Part shown: positions 9,885-21,803 of the stretch, one piece after another | Layout of the letters: each line of letters opens with the position of its first letter | How positions within the stretch are numbered: position 1 is the first letter of the stretch | From: Heligmosomoides polygyrus polygyrus | Lineage: Eukaryota > Nematoda > Chromadorea > Rhabditida > Heligmosomidae | Direction: 5' to 3' | Length of the DNA stretch: 64,000 nt | Assembly (NCBI GenBank): GCA_947396885.1 | Contig: OX377205.1 | Coordinates: 66,436,969 to 66,500,968, forward strand | The notes under the pieces: model-generated | Databases searched by the model: none | The model's input: only the letters and a program-made list of their open reading frames with translations | What the model was told of the DNA's origin: nothing | Made by a program: the position numbers and the translations under genes

Positions 9885-10978
9885 CTTTGGGCAAGAGTAG
9901 AGTATCCGCACCCACTCTATGAGTTCCCAAACTATTTATGTTGTGTTGTTGTAAAGCGTACCATATAACTTCACGCGGTACGCGGCCGAAGGCCTTCTCA
10001 AGTCGAGAAAGGCTATATGCGCCGGTTTCTGTTTCTCGCGATGCTTCTCCACCAGAAGGCGGGCGGTCCCACAATCAGGCACAAAACCGCACTGACTGTC
10101 GGAGAGCTTGATGATTTCACGAATTCGTCTATCGAGAATTCGTTCGAAGATCTTCATGCTGTGCGAAAGCAAGCGAACCGGACGGTAACTGGAACAGTCT
10201 GCAGGACTACCCTTCCTCTTCCAAATCGGAATCGTCGTACTGTTGTGCCAACAATCCGGTACTTTCTTCTCCTTCACTACCTGCTTGAAGAACTCCGTAA
10301 ACCACTCAGCAGGATACCAGAGCTTCGACTTCCAAACATCGGCTGCCAGATCATCCGGTCCGGTTGCCTTGTATGGCTTCATCTTCTTCAGAGCCGCTTC
10401 TGTTTCCTCCACGGTTATCTTGTGAACGGGACCGTGAACATAACCCACAGAATGGATGGCCGGGTGAGGAAATTCCATAGTGAAAATTTCCTCAAAGTAG
10501 TCACGCCATCGCTTCTGCGCCTTTTTGTGGTCTGTCAGAAGATGGCCGCTCACATCATTATCAATGATGTGAGCGGCCATCTTCTGACAGACCACAATAT
10601 CCTCGGTTTGGCGAAGGCGGGTCTTAGCAAGTCGGTACAAGTACCGCTCACCATCTCGCGACACGAGCTTTTCATTGACAAACTATAATGAGTGGCTTTC
10701 GCAACAGCCACGGCTTTCTTTACAGCTTTCTTCGCCTTCTTATACTTCTGCCAGTTGTCGGCTGCTTTGTTGCCGAGAAACACATGATACAGCGACTTCT
10801 TCTCTCGAACCTTCGCTTTCTCAGCGTGCGTCCACAGCCTTGTCTGTTTGTCGACTTTGCGTCGTCCAGGCTTCCTATGTAGTGCCGAGTTCCAATCTTG
10901 CAGCTTGGCGTATCGCGTCGGTTGCTCTCTTCCAAGTTTCATCGCCATTCGTGACTGTCGGTAACCGTACACGAGAAG
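9885..10978 (-). mobile_element. RTE copy E, internal fragment
   Basis: Minus-strand frame 9936-10664 encodes linker plus reverse transcriptase fingers: TGPDDLAADVWKS, KVPDCWHNSTTIPIWKRKGS, YRPVRLLSHSMKIFERI and QCGFVPDCGT. Frame 10550-11014 holds the linker before it. It aligns with copy C from the linker down to the LLYSCPKSRV region and lacks both ends of the element. The segment coding for the DAIHAA motif is missing, and a new palindrome sits at 10525-10597. Confidence 0.85.
10525..10597. repeat. Perfect 35-nt-arm palindrome created inside RTE copy E
   Basis: 10525-10559 is the exact reverse complement of 10563-10597, with a 3-nt spacer. In copies A and C the sequence after this point continues directly into the next codons; here those about 20 bases are replaced by an inverted copy of the preceding 35. 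This looks like a fold-back template switch during reverse transcription or DNA repair. Confidence 0.9.
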
Positions 10979-11344
10979 TGAAAAGCAATAAAGCAATGGA
11001 AAAGGAACCCCCAACGAAGACCGATACGAATTGGGCGAACAGATTGTGCCGAGATATCAGCGCTTTTGGACCACTTTTGGACTTTTTGGCTTTTGGACCA
11101 CTTCACGATTTGGAGTGCTCCTAAGATGTCTATTTTGTTCAGCTAAAGTGCACCTAAAAATCGATCTAAATCTTAAAGTTATTAAAATAAGTTGCTTCAT
11201 CATTTTCATTAGCCTGTAGGACCTGGTGGTATATGTAGTTCGCACTTCTGGTGTGTTGAAGCCAATTCTCCAGTAAAGCTAAATGGACATCAACTATATA
11301 TTTAAGTCCAAGAACGGGGTATCTAGCCCTTGTTGGTTCAGGAG

Positions 11345-11800
11345 TTCTATGGCCCACTTTTCAGGCATTGGAATCAGGCCAGTACGGTGTCGCCGTTAGC
11401 GCAAAAGAAGTGGCCGCAGCATGGAAGACGAGCTTCGCGCATCTTGTCGCGTATCGCGGCGACACCGAACATTTGTCGTATGGGGTCGTTGCGAACGCGG
11501 TGCAAACGCGTAGCTCCGACCGCATCCTCGTTTCTATCGCGCTAAGACAACTGTCAGTTTCACGGGCCGACACTTAACGCCGTACGTCACTAATGGGAGG
11601 ACAAACCGTTGATTTGAGGTCTCAGGTATTGTCTTGTCGCAGAGCACCTTCGCCAACGACCGCTATTTGGAGCAGGCTGCACACATGCCTGCTTTCACCT
11701 CTGACCATAGGCTGGCATTAGACGCGTCGACTCCTTGGGCAACAGTACAGAATGCGCGCCTACCCAATAAGCTCTTCAGGGATGATGTGCTATCTGGAAT
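11345..11800 (-). mobile_element. RTE copy F, badly worn 3' part
   Basis: Stretches around 11425-11545 (GAGCTTCGCGCATCTTGTC), 11625-11720 (TTGTCGCAGAGCACC) and 11725-11790 align in order with the C-terminal and RT parts of copy C, with deletions between them. No frame longer than about 70 codons remains. Confidence 0.75.
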
Positions 11801-11809
11801 AAAATAAAC

Positions 11810-12410
11810 CGCCTAGCGTGGCGAAAATGTTGTACATAAGGATGAATGGTCATTCTCAAGTCCTCGTCTTACAGATGGCGTATGCTCTTCTAGAGTTCTA
11901 CAGAGATCAACTGCGGCAGCAGCGTCACTCCGCACAATCGGTGGATCAGACGACGAACTGATAGACACGTTAGGCCCCTCAGTTAATGCTGATCCACCTC
12001 GCTCGGCACAGAACAATCGAAAAATCTAGGCAATGTCGAGGTTTTACGAAGAGCGAACATGGGGAATTAGTTCAGTTATGGAGAGCTCTCAGCTGACGCA
12101 GACGTCGACATTTGTAAATCTCAACATATGTGTGGACATGGAGAACACCACTGGAAAGCAGAGGTTGTGGTACAGCTGTCGTGCCAAGATTAAAAAATAG
12201 AAGCTTTATACGGCTTACGCTTCGTCGTAGCCACCTTTCTGAAAGCCTGGGAAAGACAAGGTGAGTTAGAGAAATTACTCGTCCCAGAATCATCCTAACG
12301 ATAAGTTTCAGCAGTTTCAAATGCTAAAAGGAGAAAGAGACGAACGTGAGGCAATCAAGCCAACTGACTTTATCGGGAGAAAGGCTGTTGCAACACTCTA
12401 AGGATGGAAA
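11810..12410. other. No recognisable gene
   Basis: Only short overlapping frames on both strands; no motifs or repeats recognised. Confidence 0.4.
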
Positions 12411-12504
12411 TAGACGTGTGTGAATGAGGTCCTCCCTTCGCGTTGGCCACTCGGCGACGTTCTGGTTGGCGCTCTCCAAAGTCAAGCCCACAGAAGTCGG
12501 CAAA

Positions 12505-12645
12505 AGCGGCCAATTCCTGGGTCACAACCAGGGATGTGCGGAAGTTTTTTTCGAGAAGAGCGAAACACGGAATACGGAACGGAAGAGCTCAAAATGTGCA
12601 GAAGTCGGAATACGAAACACGGAACGGAAATAGCTCGAAACTCAT
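12505..12645 (+). repeat. Dispersed CGGAACGGA-rich repeat, partner of 13780-13900
   Basis: Contains GGATGTGCGGAA followed by two loose direct units built on ACACGGAA(TA)CGGAACGGA. An inverted relative lies at 13780-13900. Nature unknown; it may be a MITE or degenerate satellite. Confidence 0.45.
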
Positions 12646-12933
12646 TACTTCATTTATTTTTTCATAAATCTATACCCATAATGGCAGTAATAACTAAGTT
12701 GCCCTTAACAAATTTAGAAAACGCACAAGGCAGCATGCGACTCTTTTACAGCAACATATAACATTAAAAAATCCTTGTATTCATATCATTACTAGGACGA
12801 TTTTTCAAACACACTCAGAAATCGAAGCTTATGCAAAATCCTTCTGTAAATAGGAGGAAAGTAATTTAAACAAAATGAACCCAGCTATGAGTAAGGTGCC
12901 AGAGATTGCGCCACTCATAGCACTTAGCGCGTG

Positions 12934-13227
12934 TAGCGCAGTCGGAGCAGGCGCCGACTGCGCTACCCGTCGCGTGCACCCGATACCAGGTTCCTGGTTC
13001 GGGTTTCCCGCCCAGGCCAACCAAGCCTTTCATCCCTCCGGGGTCGGTTAATTGGTTCCAGACTCGTCCGGGAAGGATAAAGCGCTGAATTGTTCATCGG
13101 CTGGCCACCGCAAGTATGGCCAAATACGCATTCATATCGCCCCACGACATCCCGTAGAAGTAGAATGCGCTGGCGCATCACAAAAGGGATTGAGTAACCC
13201 CGTCCTTTATCCTTTATCCTTTATCCT
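12934..13227 (+). mobile_element. SINE-B, full-length copy
   Basis: tRNA-derived SINE. TAGCGCAGTCGG (12934-12945) fits the RNA polymerase III A box, and TGGTTCGGGTTTCCC (around 12992-13006) is a fair B box. The body contains GGCCAACCAAGCC and GCATTCATATCGCC, and the 3' end is a short tandem (CCTTTAT)n run (13203-13227). The head also forms a hairpin because GTAGCGCAGTCGG recurs inverted 6 nt later. Other copies: 4226, 30144, 44544 and 63539. Confidence 0.8.
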
Positions 13228-13779
13228 AACCGGGAGGGGGTAGTGCTCGGAAACATTTGCGTTCACCAACCAGGACACGCCACCCACTCTCTGATTTCGC
13301 ATGGATACCATCATTTGGCAGTAGCTGAAGCTCCTGGACAATCTCAAAGGAGGGGTGGAGAGGCAAGACACCGCATATCCTCCTCCAACTAGGATAGATG
13401 CAATGTCCCCTATGGGGAGCAATATTGACAACCTAAGCGTGCTTGTAGAATTCTGATCTAAAATCCGTGTTCCAAACCAGACCTAAGATTTTTAAGGAAA
13501 AAGATAAGCATGCTACGGATAAGGTATTTGATTCTTGATTCAAACACTCATGAAACCTTTGTGACCTTATAGTATTCGGTAGCACATCGTTTCAGGAAAA
13601 GAAAAATGAATCCAATTTGACTGTCGCACTGCCTCGACATCAGGATGCACCTCTGGATTGAAAGCGACATAATTACGACATAATGTAAAGGAGACGCATA
13701 GTAATCTCTTTCTCCAGTCTTTCGAGGTGAATGAAGGCAGCGCAAAACAATCAGCGAGTGATGAGTCACACTTTCCGTT

Positions 13780-13900
13780 CCGTCTTCCGCCCCAAAAAAA
13801 GAGCGGAACACGGAACAAAGCGGAAGGGCTAAAAACGACCGAAAACCAGATTTCAGAATACGGAAACGGAAATTCCGCACATCCATGGCCACAAACTCCG
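13780..13900 (-). repeat. Inverted partner of the 12505-12645 repeat
   Basis: The reverse complement starts GGATGTGCGGAATTTCCG and contains the same CGTGTTCCGCT and CGTATTC units as 12505-12645. The pair encloses a SINE-B copy. Confidence 0.45.
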
Positions 13901-13904
13901 TTCG

Positions 13905-14850
13905 TCCTCGCACGTGTCCGCCAGTGTATTCCTCCTTGCACTCAATGCAAGTTATGAGGTATAATACTGCTCTTGATGCCCTACAATCGCCTTCCCACCG
14001 AATCGCATGCCCGCAAGACGGCGAGCGGAGACGTAAAAGCGGTTCCTCACTAGTTACACCTTGAGATTAGCCTGGGTTGCCTCAACGACCCTAACAATGT
14101 CACCCACGTTAGGCTTATGAACGGATTCCTGCACTTGAGCACTGAAAGCGTCCAAGACAAAGGGTACCGAAAAGGCGATTTGACCACGCAGTTATGCCCT
14201 GCGCCCATTGACGTCGGCCTTTCGGCATGTTGGGGCAACATAGGTTAAGGATGTCATTAACCTTGATGAGGACCTGAACTCGCTGTTCAAGGACACCAGA
14301 GCAGCTGTATGGAAAGTAATCCGGACAATGGCTCTCCTAGTGCTGTCTGGGTATGAAGAACGAAAGACACAATTATGTTTTTGTTGCTAGGTTTCCGGTA
14401 CCGCCTAATTTGGAAGGTGTCGCGAAAGAGACGAATTTCCACGTTGAGGAACGGCAGCTAGTGACTAACCTGTCGGTTTTCCCCTTGTGAGCGCTGTATG
14501 CATAACATGCTCAGCCTGATGGTTAACCCCTTTGCGACAATGCGCTTTCTCGGCTACCGTTCGCACTCGCAATCCTGATTGGTAAATATCTTTGTGAATT
14601 GAACTCAAACAGGGAAGCGCATCAACTTTGAGTAGTCAACGTATTGTGATAAAAATTAGGAGAGTTGTTCAAAAAATTTTTTTTACCTTCCCTCCTAACA
14701 TCGCCTTAACTTATCCGATGTGCAAATAAGCGCCGAACAGCATTGTTCGGCAATGCTGCGAAGGAGTTAAGCAACTCGACGCAAGCATCCTGTTCGCTCT
14801 GCGCCATTAAAAAGGAACTGGATCTCAAAGTAGACCAACTTCGAACCACT
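13905..14850. other. No recognisable gene
   Basis: No convincing frame, repeat or RNA gene seen on either strand. Confidence 0.4.
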
Positions 14851-14851
14851 C

Positions 14852-14947
14852 GATGAGGCAACAGACCATGTGACTGACCTGAATCTTCGTACAAGCCTGT
14901 TCCACTCGAAAGCTCCACCCGTGCTCTGCTACGCATTGGAAACGTGG
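14852..14947 (+). mobile_element. LINE relic (post-RT domain)
   Basis: A 32-codon stretch reads DEATDHVTDLNLRTSLFHSK, then a short link, then VLCYALETW. In nematode LINEs of the type at 52.8-61.3 kb the sequence after the RT reads EATDQLTD.LRAHLFDS..LPALCYA.ETW, an almost exact correspondence. No other part of the element is recognisable beside it. Confidence 0.65.
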
Positions 14948-14959
14948 ACTAGCCTACTT

Positions 14960-16930
14960 GCTTATCACCTTATCCTTCACTGTTAGTCCCACAATGCTAC
15001 GCATTGAAAACCCGGGCTAACGTTGCAATATGGACCAACCTAAGGGGCACAAGGGAAATAGCTTCTAATGTGGAGCCAGCCAACACGAGCAGCAGCGAAC
15101 ACAAAAGAGATGAAGAAGAAGTAGAGGAGTACACAAATTTGGATGAAATGAAAGCGTTTTTACATAATAGTGAGGGTTTTAGTATTCGCAAAGAAGCGTA
15201 AGGGGGTAGAGCTAAAAGTAAAGACGTGGGATGTTTGTAGTCGAAGAAAAGCAAATTGTATTAGCAAACGAATCTTTCAAAGAACATCAGCAGACTTTAC
15301 GAAGGACAAAAGTTCGCGATAGGCGAGCTGTTGCCGTCAAGGACAAAATGAACGATCTTCTCTCCATTTGAGAGGCAAACTTGGCAGCAGTTCGAAGACT
15401 GTGGCTGGGTTGCTTTCTGACGACAACTGCTCTTTCTAGCTTGAGGCAGTATAAGCAGAAAGCATTTATCACTCAATAGAAACTGCTCCTACTTCAAGTG
15501 CACTGCACTACAAATCATCTACCTTCCTGAAACCATACAAGTTGTTAGATCTGTAGTATTCATCTCTTCAGAACTCCTCTACCTCCCTATGGAAATTCTT
15601 GGAGACCAAATTTTGCCGACGCAGTGGAAAACGTCTAAACAGGTAATTCTGTTGGATCGATTCCACGAGATGGATTAGCACGGTATGAATAGACTATGGT
15701 GAGTAACGACGGAGGGATCAATGAAGAGGCTGCAACGGAAGTGGCCACTAGGCCATGCAAGTCGTTTAAACAGCTGCATTGTTTTGCACGCCATACACTG
15801 CGTCTGTGTTCTCGCGGAATCCGGGCGTGTACAGTTGCCTTGGAATAATTGGATTTCGGCTGCAATGATTAGTTGCTGGACAGGAAATGGCTGGAATACT
15901 TTGCTAGGCTATTGTGCTATTAATAACTCGTAGATTGCCCTTGCAGTTGACATCTAAACTCTTCGAGCTGTGCCACATTCAAGCGCTTCAGCTGCCTGAA
16001 GATGAATTGGGCTCATATATTCAATACATTTCAAACGGAGTGTCAGCGCACAGAAGGACGCTGCTCTTTACCGATGCCCCATGCGCAGCTACTACCTTCA
16101 CTGTCCAGCGCTGCTTGATCGTCAAATTGCGCCCGTCAATAAAGTCATCGTTCTTCTCCACTATGTCCATTGTCAGAAGAAAGGCAGAAAGGCACTGTCT
16201 TTAAGGTACTTCACGAAAGAGTCCATGTAAAACGTTGACAGGCGTCGCATGGTAGAAGCAGTTCTGGCACTCTACAGAAACGATCAGTTGCGCTTCTTTT
16301 TCAGCAGGCGTCGGAACCGACTGACCGGGCCACCTAACTTTAGACGACTTGGCCTGGACGACAGCGTCTATGATCCTCGAAACTCGTCGAGGCTGAGAAC
16401 TTTGTATTAGGTAAAGGGTAAGGTTCGAGTTTTGCCGAAAATTTACGACAGCCCCCCCCCCACCCCCTCAGGATAGGTTCCGTATGGTCCCCTGTCCTAA
16501 AAATCCTCTTTTCAGATGTGACATCGACAATGTTGGGACTCAAATTCGCTCACAGATTCGCTTGCAGAAAAAGTTAGGAATATGGAACTGAGTTTTCCAA
16601 GATTTGGATGCATTGTTCTATAATTAAACCTACGATTTTGTACGACCTACAATCTATAAAGGGAGCTAGCTTCTACTTCAATGGAATGTGCAGTGCGTTC
16701 CAGGTTACCTATCTTACTTAGACCATAGAGGGCGCCAGATCTGCAGTATTTACATTTCGATGAAAATTGCTGAGCACCCAATGTTGCCTATGCAGTTGGA
16801 AAATACTGAAAAGGTGTTTCCACAGAATCGATTGCCGGTAACATAGTGGCGAATAATTTCTTGCCGCATTCTCTTCTTTATTCCGCAGAATTCAAAAAAT
16901 TCTCACGTGGTGGTAGAGACTTCGATCGCT
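14960..16930. other. No recognisable gene
   Basis: Short frames only. CTACGCATTG-AAAC near 14930 recurs at about 14997, a small duplication of the LINE relic edge. A C-run lies at about 16451-16460. Confidence 0.4.
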
Positions 16931-16953
16931 TTGACATGCTCTTCCAGCGAATA

Positions 16954-17583
16954 GCAGAAATGACGTCTCCACAGAGGCCTCCGTCAGAGGTCTCGTATCT
17001 GAACTGAAGCACCTTGAGTACGGTAAGCGGTAACCTAGAATTTAGGCTAAAAATTCTAATTGAATGCCACAGCGTTCACGGAAGGTACAACAAAACATGC
17101 AACGAAATCAGAAGAAACGGCACAACCTAAAACGAAACAACATCGTGTAACGGGACAAAACAGAGATGAGATGTAAGAACAAGAAGATTCAGCACTAGGT
17201 TTAGATTGCCACTAGCAAATAAAAGTGAAGCTTCGACCTATAGAATGCCATCAGAGAACTCTGCAGATGACTGAAATGCGCTTTTAAGGTGCCTCCGAAA
17301 TTCACGTAAAAGAGTAGTGTTAGCATTAAGTCCGTTCCGCCACTGGAATCTGTTCGCTTGCTGGCAAAGCTAGCTCGTATGTGACTCTCACTCCCTCCCA
17401 TCATGGGGTGACATCGACAACGGTGAGTTTCCATGCAAACCTCTTTCGCTTATCCGCTCCCGTGCCAAGCCCCTACATCTCCGCAGGTGACGAACAGACT
17501 TCGATTCTTCCTTCGCTGGTCTGTCGTGAGCCGCGATCAAGAGTACGAAAAGTGGCGAGGTCCTGTGCCGGAGTACATTTCAG
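16954..17583 (+). CDS. Candidate exons of an unknown host gene
   Basis: Three consistent splice-bounded segments lie in order on the plus strand. Exon a follows CTCTTCCAG and runs from about 16954 to 17022, before GTAAGC; it reads RNDVSTEASVRGLVSELKHL. A middle exon ends at 17422 before GTGAGT. Exon c is 17487-17583, between CTCCGCAG and GTAAAA, and reads VTNRLRFFLRWSVVSRDQEY then EKWRGPVPEYIS. The 64-nt intron (17423-17486) is of nematode size. I do not recognise the family. A second frame across exon c is also open, so the reading is not proven. Confidence 0.33.
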
Positions 17584-17819
17584 GTAAAATCGCGTTCTTT
17601 CCGAATTCTAAGTAGAGGCGTTTAAGTTGCTAAGGAAGGAATTCTACTGAAGGCTCTCAAATCATTAATACATCGTCTTTGTACCTCGGACGTTCGATGA
17701 ACATGGCAGTCTAAGTAGAGAATAAATAAATGAATACTAAACAACCCGACTGTGGGCTATCAAAAACAGTTGTCACCGTAATGAGCACTGCTTACAAAAA
17801 TGGTCATTATGCCGCATTC

Positions 17820-17970
17820 GTGACAGCCACGTATTCGAAATTCGAATACTATTTGAATTCGGGACCCCTCAATTACCGGATTGTAATAATATTCGAATAA
17901 CAAAACATTTAGGGTAATCGAATAATCTAAAAAAATTATCCGAATAATGAAACGAATTCGATCGTTCGAG
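17820..17970. repeat. ATTCGAATA-rich low-complexity tract
   Basis: Many self-complementary ATTCGAAT and CGAATAAT motifs, similar in flavour to the GGATATCCGAATCGG satellite at 43.0 kb. No gene. Confidence 0.4.
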
Positions 17971-18527
17971 CACAATGTACTAAATACCGATGGGCCACAT
18001 CGTGAGGGACAAGACGACCGATGAACGAAGTAGAGCTGGAGTGCATTCAGAGTGAAGCCTCGTGCCCTTGTGGAAGGACTTCAACAAGGTGAGCCGAGAC
18101 ATTCGTCGCCGATCGCTTATCCATCCGTGTTTCGGGACCCATGGCGAGAGAATCGAAACGATGCTGTGGCCCGCACTGCCAGTTTAGGCAGGAAATATAG
18201 GTATGTTGGTATCTAAGAAAGTAAGACAGTAAGTCAGTAAGTGCATTATCACTTTGTTCGTCGATAAATAAGTGATCCAAGTGGGAGAAATTTAACGTTT
18301 CTCTTAACGTGTGTGAAGCTTTGCTAGAACCAAAGCTACGCTTTCGAAATGCCTAACAATTGTTGCTAAAATTCTTCAAAATGTGAGTGCAAACACAGAG
18401 TAGCAGAATCCGGCACTAATTTTGAACCAATCTAATTCAACAAAGCGGAAGGCCAAACACAAAAGCAGTAACCTAGTGAGCGTGGCACCTATGGAGCAAT
18501 AATTGAGGCAATATTAGCATATTAGCA

Positions 18528-18980
18528 GGCCTTGAAGCCACGTCCTATGTCCCTTGACATACGGCAGGACCACCTCGTCTCCTGCACCGCACAGAAATCA
18601 ACTCTTCTACGCTCCAGTGCTTCAACCAACTCGCACGAGCGGCCCGTCAACGTAGCCACATTCAGCGTTGCCACGTGGGTCCTGCTTACGTTACGGGACT
18701 TTCGGACTAGCTCAGTTGCCCCCCGATGCCGTCCTCGCATCAGGGACCCTCGCATACTTCTCACACTCGCCGGGATCTGCGAGTGCGCGTCGGCTCCCGC
18801 GGACGCCGTAGCACTATCTCGAAACACTTGAGCTGTCATACACCATGTGATGTGACATGGGTCTTCGTAGGCCGGCCTGTCACAAGGGCCTGTCGCCTGC
18901 AATCGAGTGTCCGTGTTCGGCTTAACTCGCAGAGCGAGTGGTTTCCAGTGGCACCACGTGGAGGAACGGACATCGCCACC
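18528..18980 (-). mobile_element. RTE copy B, 5' end only
   Basis: 453 bp matching copies A, C and D from the exact 5' terminus (gccacc, 18975-18980) down to the GRGFKAVLCG codons of the endonuclease, with VATLNV, TLTGRSCELVEAL and VQETRWSC visible in the minus frame 18522-18902. The rest of the element is absent. LINE insertions usually lose the 5' end, so a 5'-only copy points to later deletion or recombination. Confidence 0.88.
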
Positions 18981-18984
18981 AACA

Positions 18985-20200
18985 AACGGGAATTTCCTGC
19001 AAGCCTAAAATTAGAGCATAGGACGAGTGACCGTATGGGAGACTGATGCGAAGAAGTGTGCAGGCATCAGTGCTTTGCAAGAAAGGGGACAAACGCTTGT
19101 TGCAGGATAATGCTGTCGCTTAATTCAACGAAAGGCGTTGGCACTCTTCCGAGAGAATTCATTTTCTTCAGGCGACGAAGAATGTTCTGGAAACACTTCT
19201 CTTTCCAAACGCCTGTCGAAGCTCTAAACACTGGTGCGCGTCTAAAACGAGCAGAACAACGCAGTACATGAAAAACGCCATCGAATGGGTCGACTGCGCC
19301 TTAAATGCGCACGCAATCGGAACTAAAGACGAGCGCTGAGAGCTGGTGCCACTAAATGGAAACACTTCTTGCCGCAGTGGGACTCTCATCGTATCCACGC
19401 ACAAGCTGAAGAGGAGTGATGGGATCATTATTCGTTTCTGTCGTTTGATGAGATCTGGGACCATTAATGCGTGGAATCTAAGAGCCTTTAAGTAGATCAA
19501 AACTTAACCTGTAAGCATATCACATAAGCAGACGCTACTTGCTGATTGCTGTCAACAACTCGTATTAGTTTTCCTCTTGTGCATGGAAGAATTTTTCTGA
19601 AGTGTTAGATTTGCCAGAAAGTTTTGAGCCCTTTCACAATTTTCCTCAATACTTTTTACTCAGCTGTGAAGAGTAGAATTTACTCAAGAATATAATGATC
19701 ACCCGATAGCCACCTCAGTCTCCAACTGAATAGGCATATCAGTAATCTGCTCCCCCCCCCCCCCCAAAGAAATGGGCTCACAAGGAGTCAACGAAGTCGC
19801 TGTTCGCTCTTTCAACGTTTTATTTTGCGAATCTTTTCCTTGCTAAGAATACCTTAGGGAAGCAAAATAAGTGGCATTCAGAGGAGATAATGTCAGTGGA
19901 ATAGGAAGAGTGAGGAACCCTGTTCCAGCATACCAGTTCCAATTTCTAGATATATCCTTCTTTACACTTTAAATTACGATTTCCACTGGTCTCTTTAACT
20001 ACATGGGGTCGAGCGGTATCTTGTAGTGGGTGGACAGAAGCTAGTCTCGGCTGTTATTCTCAAAAGACCAGTTTCTAAAACTTATTGGTGTAAATTTTGT
20101 TGGTGACTGCTTGTCATCGCTTTCTCATTGACACACCTTATTAAACACCTTATTAAGACTTTTACATATTTTTTCCTTATAAATCTCAGAAGCAGCAAAG
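18985..20200. other. No recognisable gene
   Basis: A minus frame of 110 codons at 19168-19500 shows no known motif. A C-run (about 19752-19765) and AT-rich sequence make up the rest. Confidence 0.4.
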
Positions 20201-20213
20201 GAGGCATTTCTTA

Positions 20214-20640
20214 GTGTGGAACCCGTTTGGCTTGCGCCGGCAGGTCGTCTTCACGAGGCAGCCACATGTCACGGTGCGTGTTAGAATCGCAGAGAACCCA
20301 ACTCTCAATTCCAGTAATGATGAGACCTTTCAAAATCTCTTTTCGGTGTGGGCGCAGAAGGAGAAACTGGCAAATAGACGCCTGGATGAACCGCATGGTA
20401 TTGGTCAAGGTATGTGAGTGATCGATCGAGTCAGCACTAGGAAGTAGCCGAGGCGCTGGACGCGACGGGTGCTAACCCCCAGATTCTCTTTTGCAGCGCA
20501 TTCCACCGTGTAGTAACATCCCGACAGAGGTCAAGTCCGTGTCTCCTCCTTTGAAGCAAGCGAAACAGCGCTTGACGGTGCTGGTGGAAGTGGTGCCCTT
20601 TTCTTTTCCTTTTCCTATGCGCACTTGATGTTTCGAACGG
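20214..20640 (-). pseudogene. mariner-like transposase relic
   Basis: The minus strand carries TVKRCFACFKGGDTDLT (around 20530-20580), like the RRWF.RF..GD.DL helix-turn-helix end of mariner transposases. Further on come IITGIESWVLCDSNTHRDMW and LPREDDLPAQAK, matching the first catalytic block (VTGDEKWvLY.N..R..QWL). The catalytic Asp of TGDEKW is replaced by Ile, and the region between the blocks is largely missing. The second and third catalytic blocks are not found. Confidence 0.6.
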
Positions 20641-21803
20641 TTGCCAATGCTCCAGTGCCCGAACACGATTTAGAAGGCGATGGGTCGAATGTGTTCTTGT
20701 GGAATTGACGAAGTTATGGTAAGCAACAGTTCCTGTCATGGAGAAGCTTCCAGAATGATCTAAATACAACTACATGTTATTGATCTTGAGCAAGAGGAAG
20801 CTCTATAACGATCTAACTCGTCTGATGGAGAGGACTTCTTGGTTAGGTAGCTTCCATTGATCACCTTCATCCGCTAAAACACTGCTGCACCAGTCCACCA
20901 TTTCCTACCCACTTTCATGCTTTCGTATTTTTCCAATCTCTCCGTCTCTTTCCACCTGTTGCATCCTTGACGAGTTAGGCTTTTGAACGTCGAGAACTAT
21001 TTCTTGCAACTTTAAAGCATTACTCAGCTCTCTTGCAATCACACAGTCTAACTCTAGAGAAATTTTGCTAAAAGAGGCCAAAATGATTCAGAAGAGAATA
21101 AGACCTAGACCGTTTATGTATAACGCTGAGACTAACGTTGCAACCAAGACTGGCTCTATGTGCCGTGTTCCCTACCCAGTCAAAATTCAAGCATCTAGGC
21201 AGATCCCAACCAGCCTCCCTGGTCGCTTGTAGGTTTCTGCCGCAGAAAAGGAATTGGTCAACATATTGGCGAAACCATCGTTTTTAGGAAGGCTTAAACG
21301 ACAAAACTCAAATGCTTGAGAAGCCGCATGAGTGGACGTCCATCTTATGGTGTGAAGGGAATCTTTTTGTCCCCCACACTACTACTTTATTAGCTACATT
21401 GTTTGTATTACGTTTTTTCGTTAGCGTGTTTCTGGTTCATCAATTCGATTTCATTTTCCACATATGCATTCACATACAATAGATCTAATTTAAGTCTAAA
21501 TTTAACATGGCGGTTGCTCACGTGCACTATCGCATACTTACGTCAAGCGTCGCCAAATAAATCACCGCAACTGAATCGCTGGGTGCATCTAGGGAATACG
21601 ATTTTCTTGATTGAGCATTTACGGTGTATTACGTCATTGCATTAACTTCCGAACTCCCACGTTATCCAGCACAATAGTCTGAAATACTGGCACAAAGTGA
21701 GATCGTGAAGCAAACACACGAAAGCTCTTGTAAGTTGTGAGCTGAGATGTACGAGGCTTCTTACGCTTTTTAACGAAATGTCATGGAAACACTTTATGTA
21801 AGT

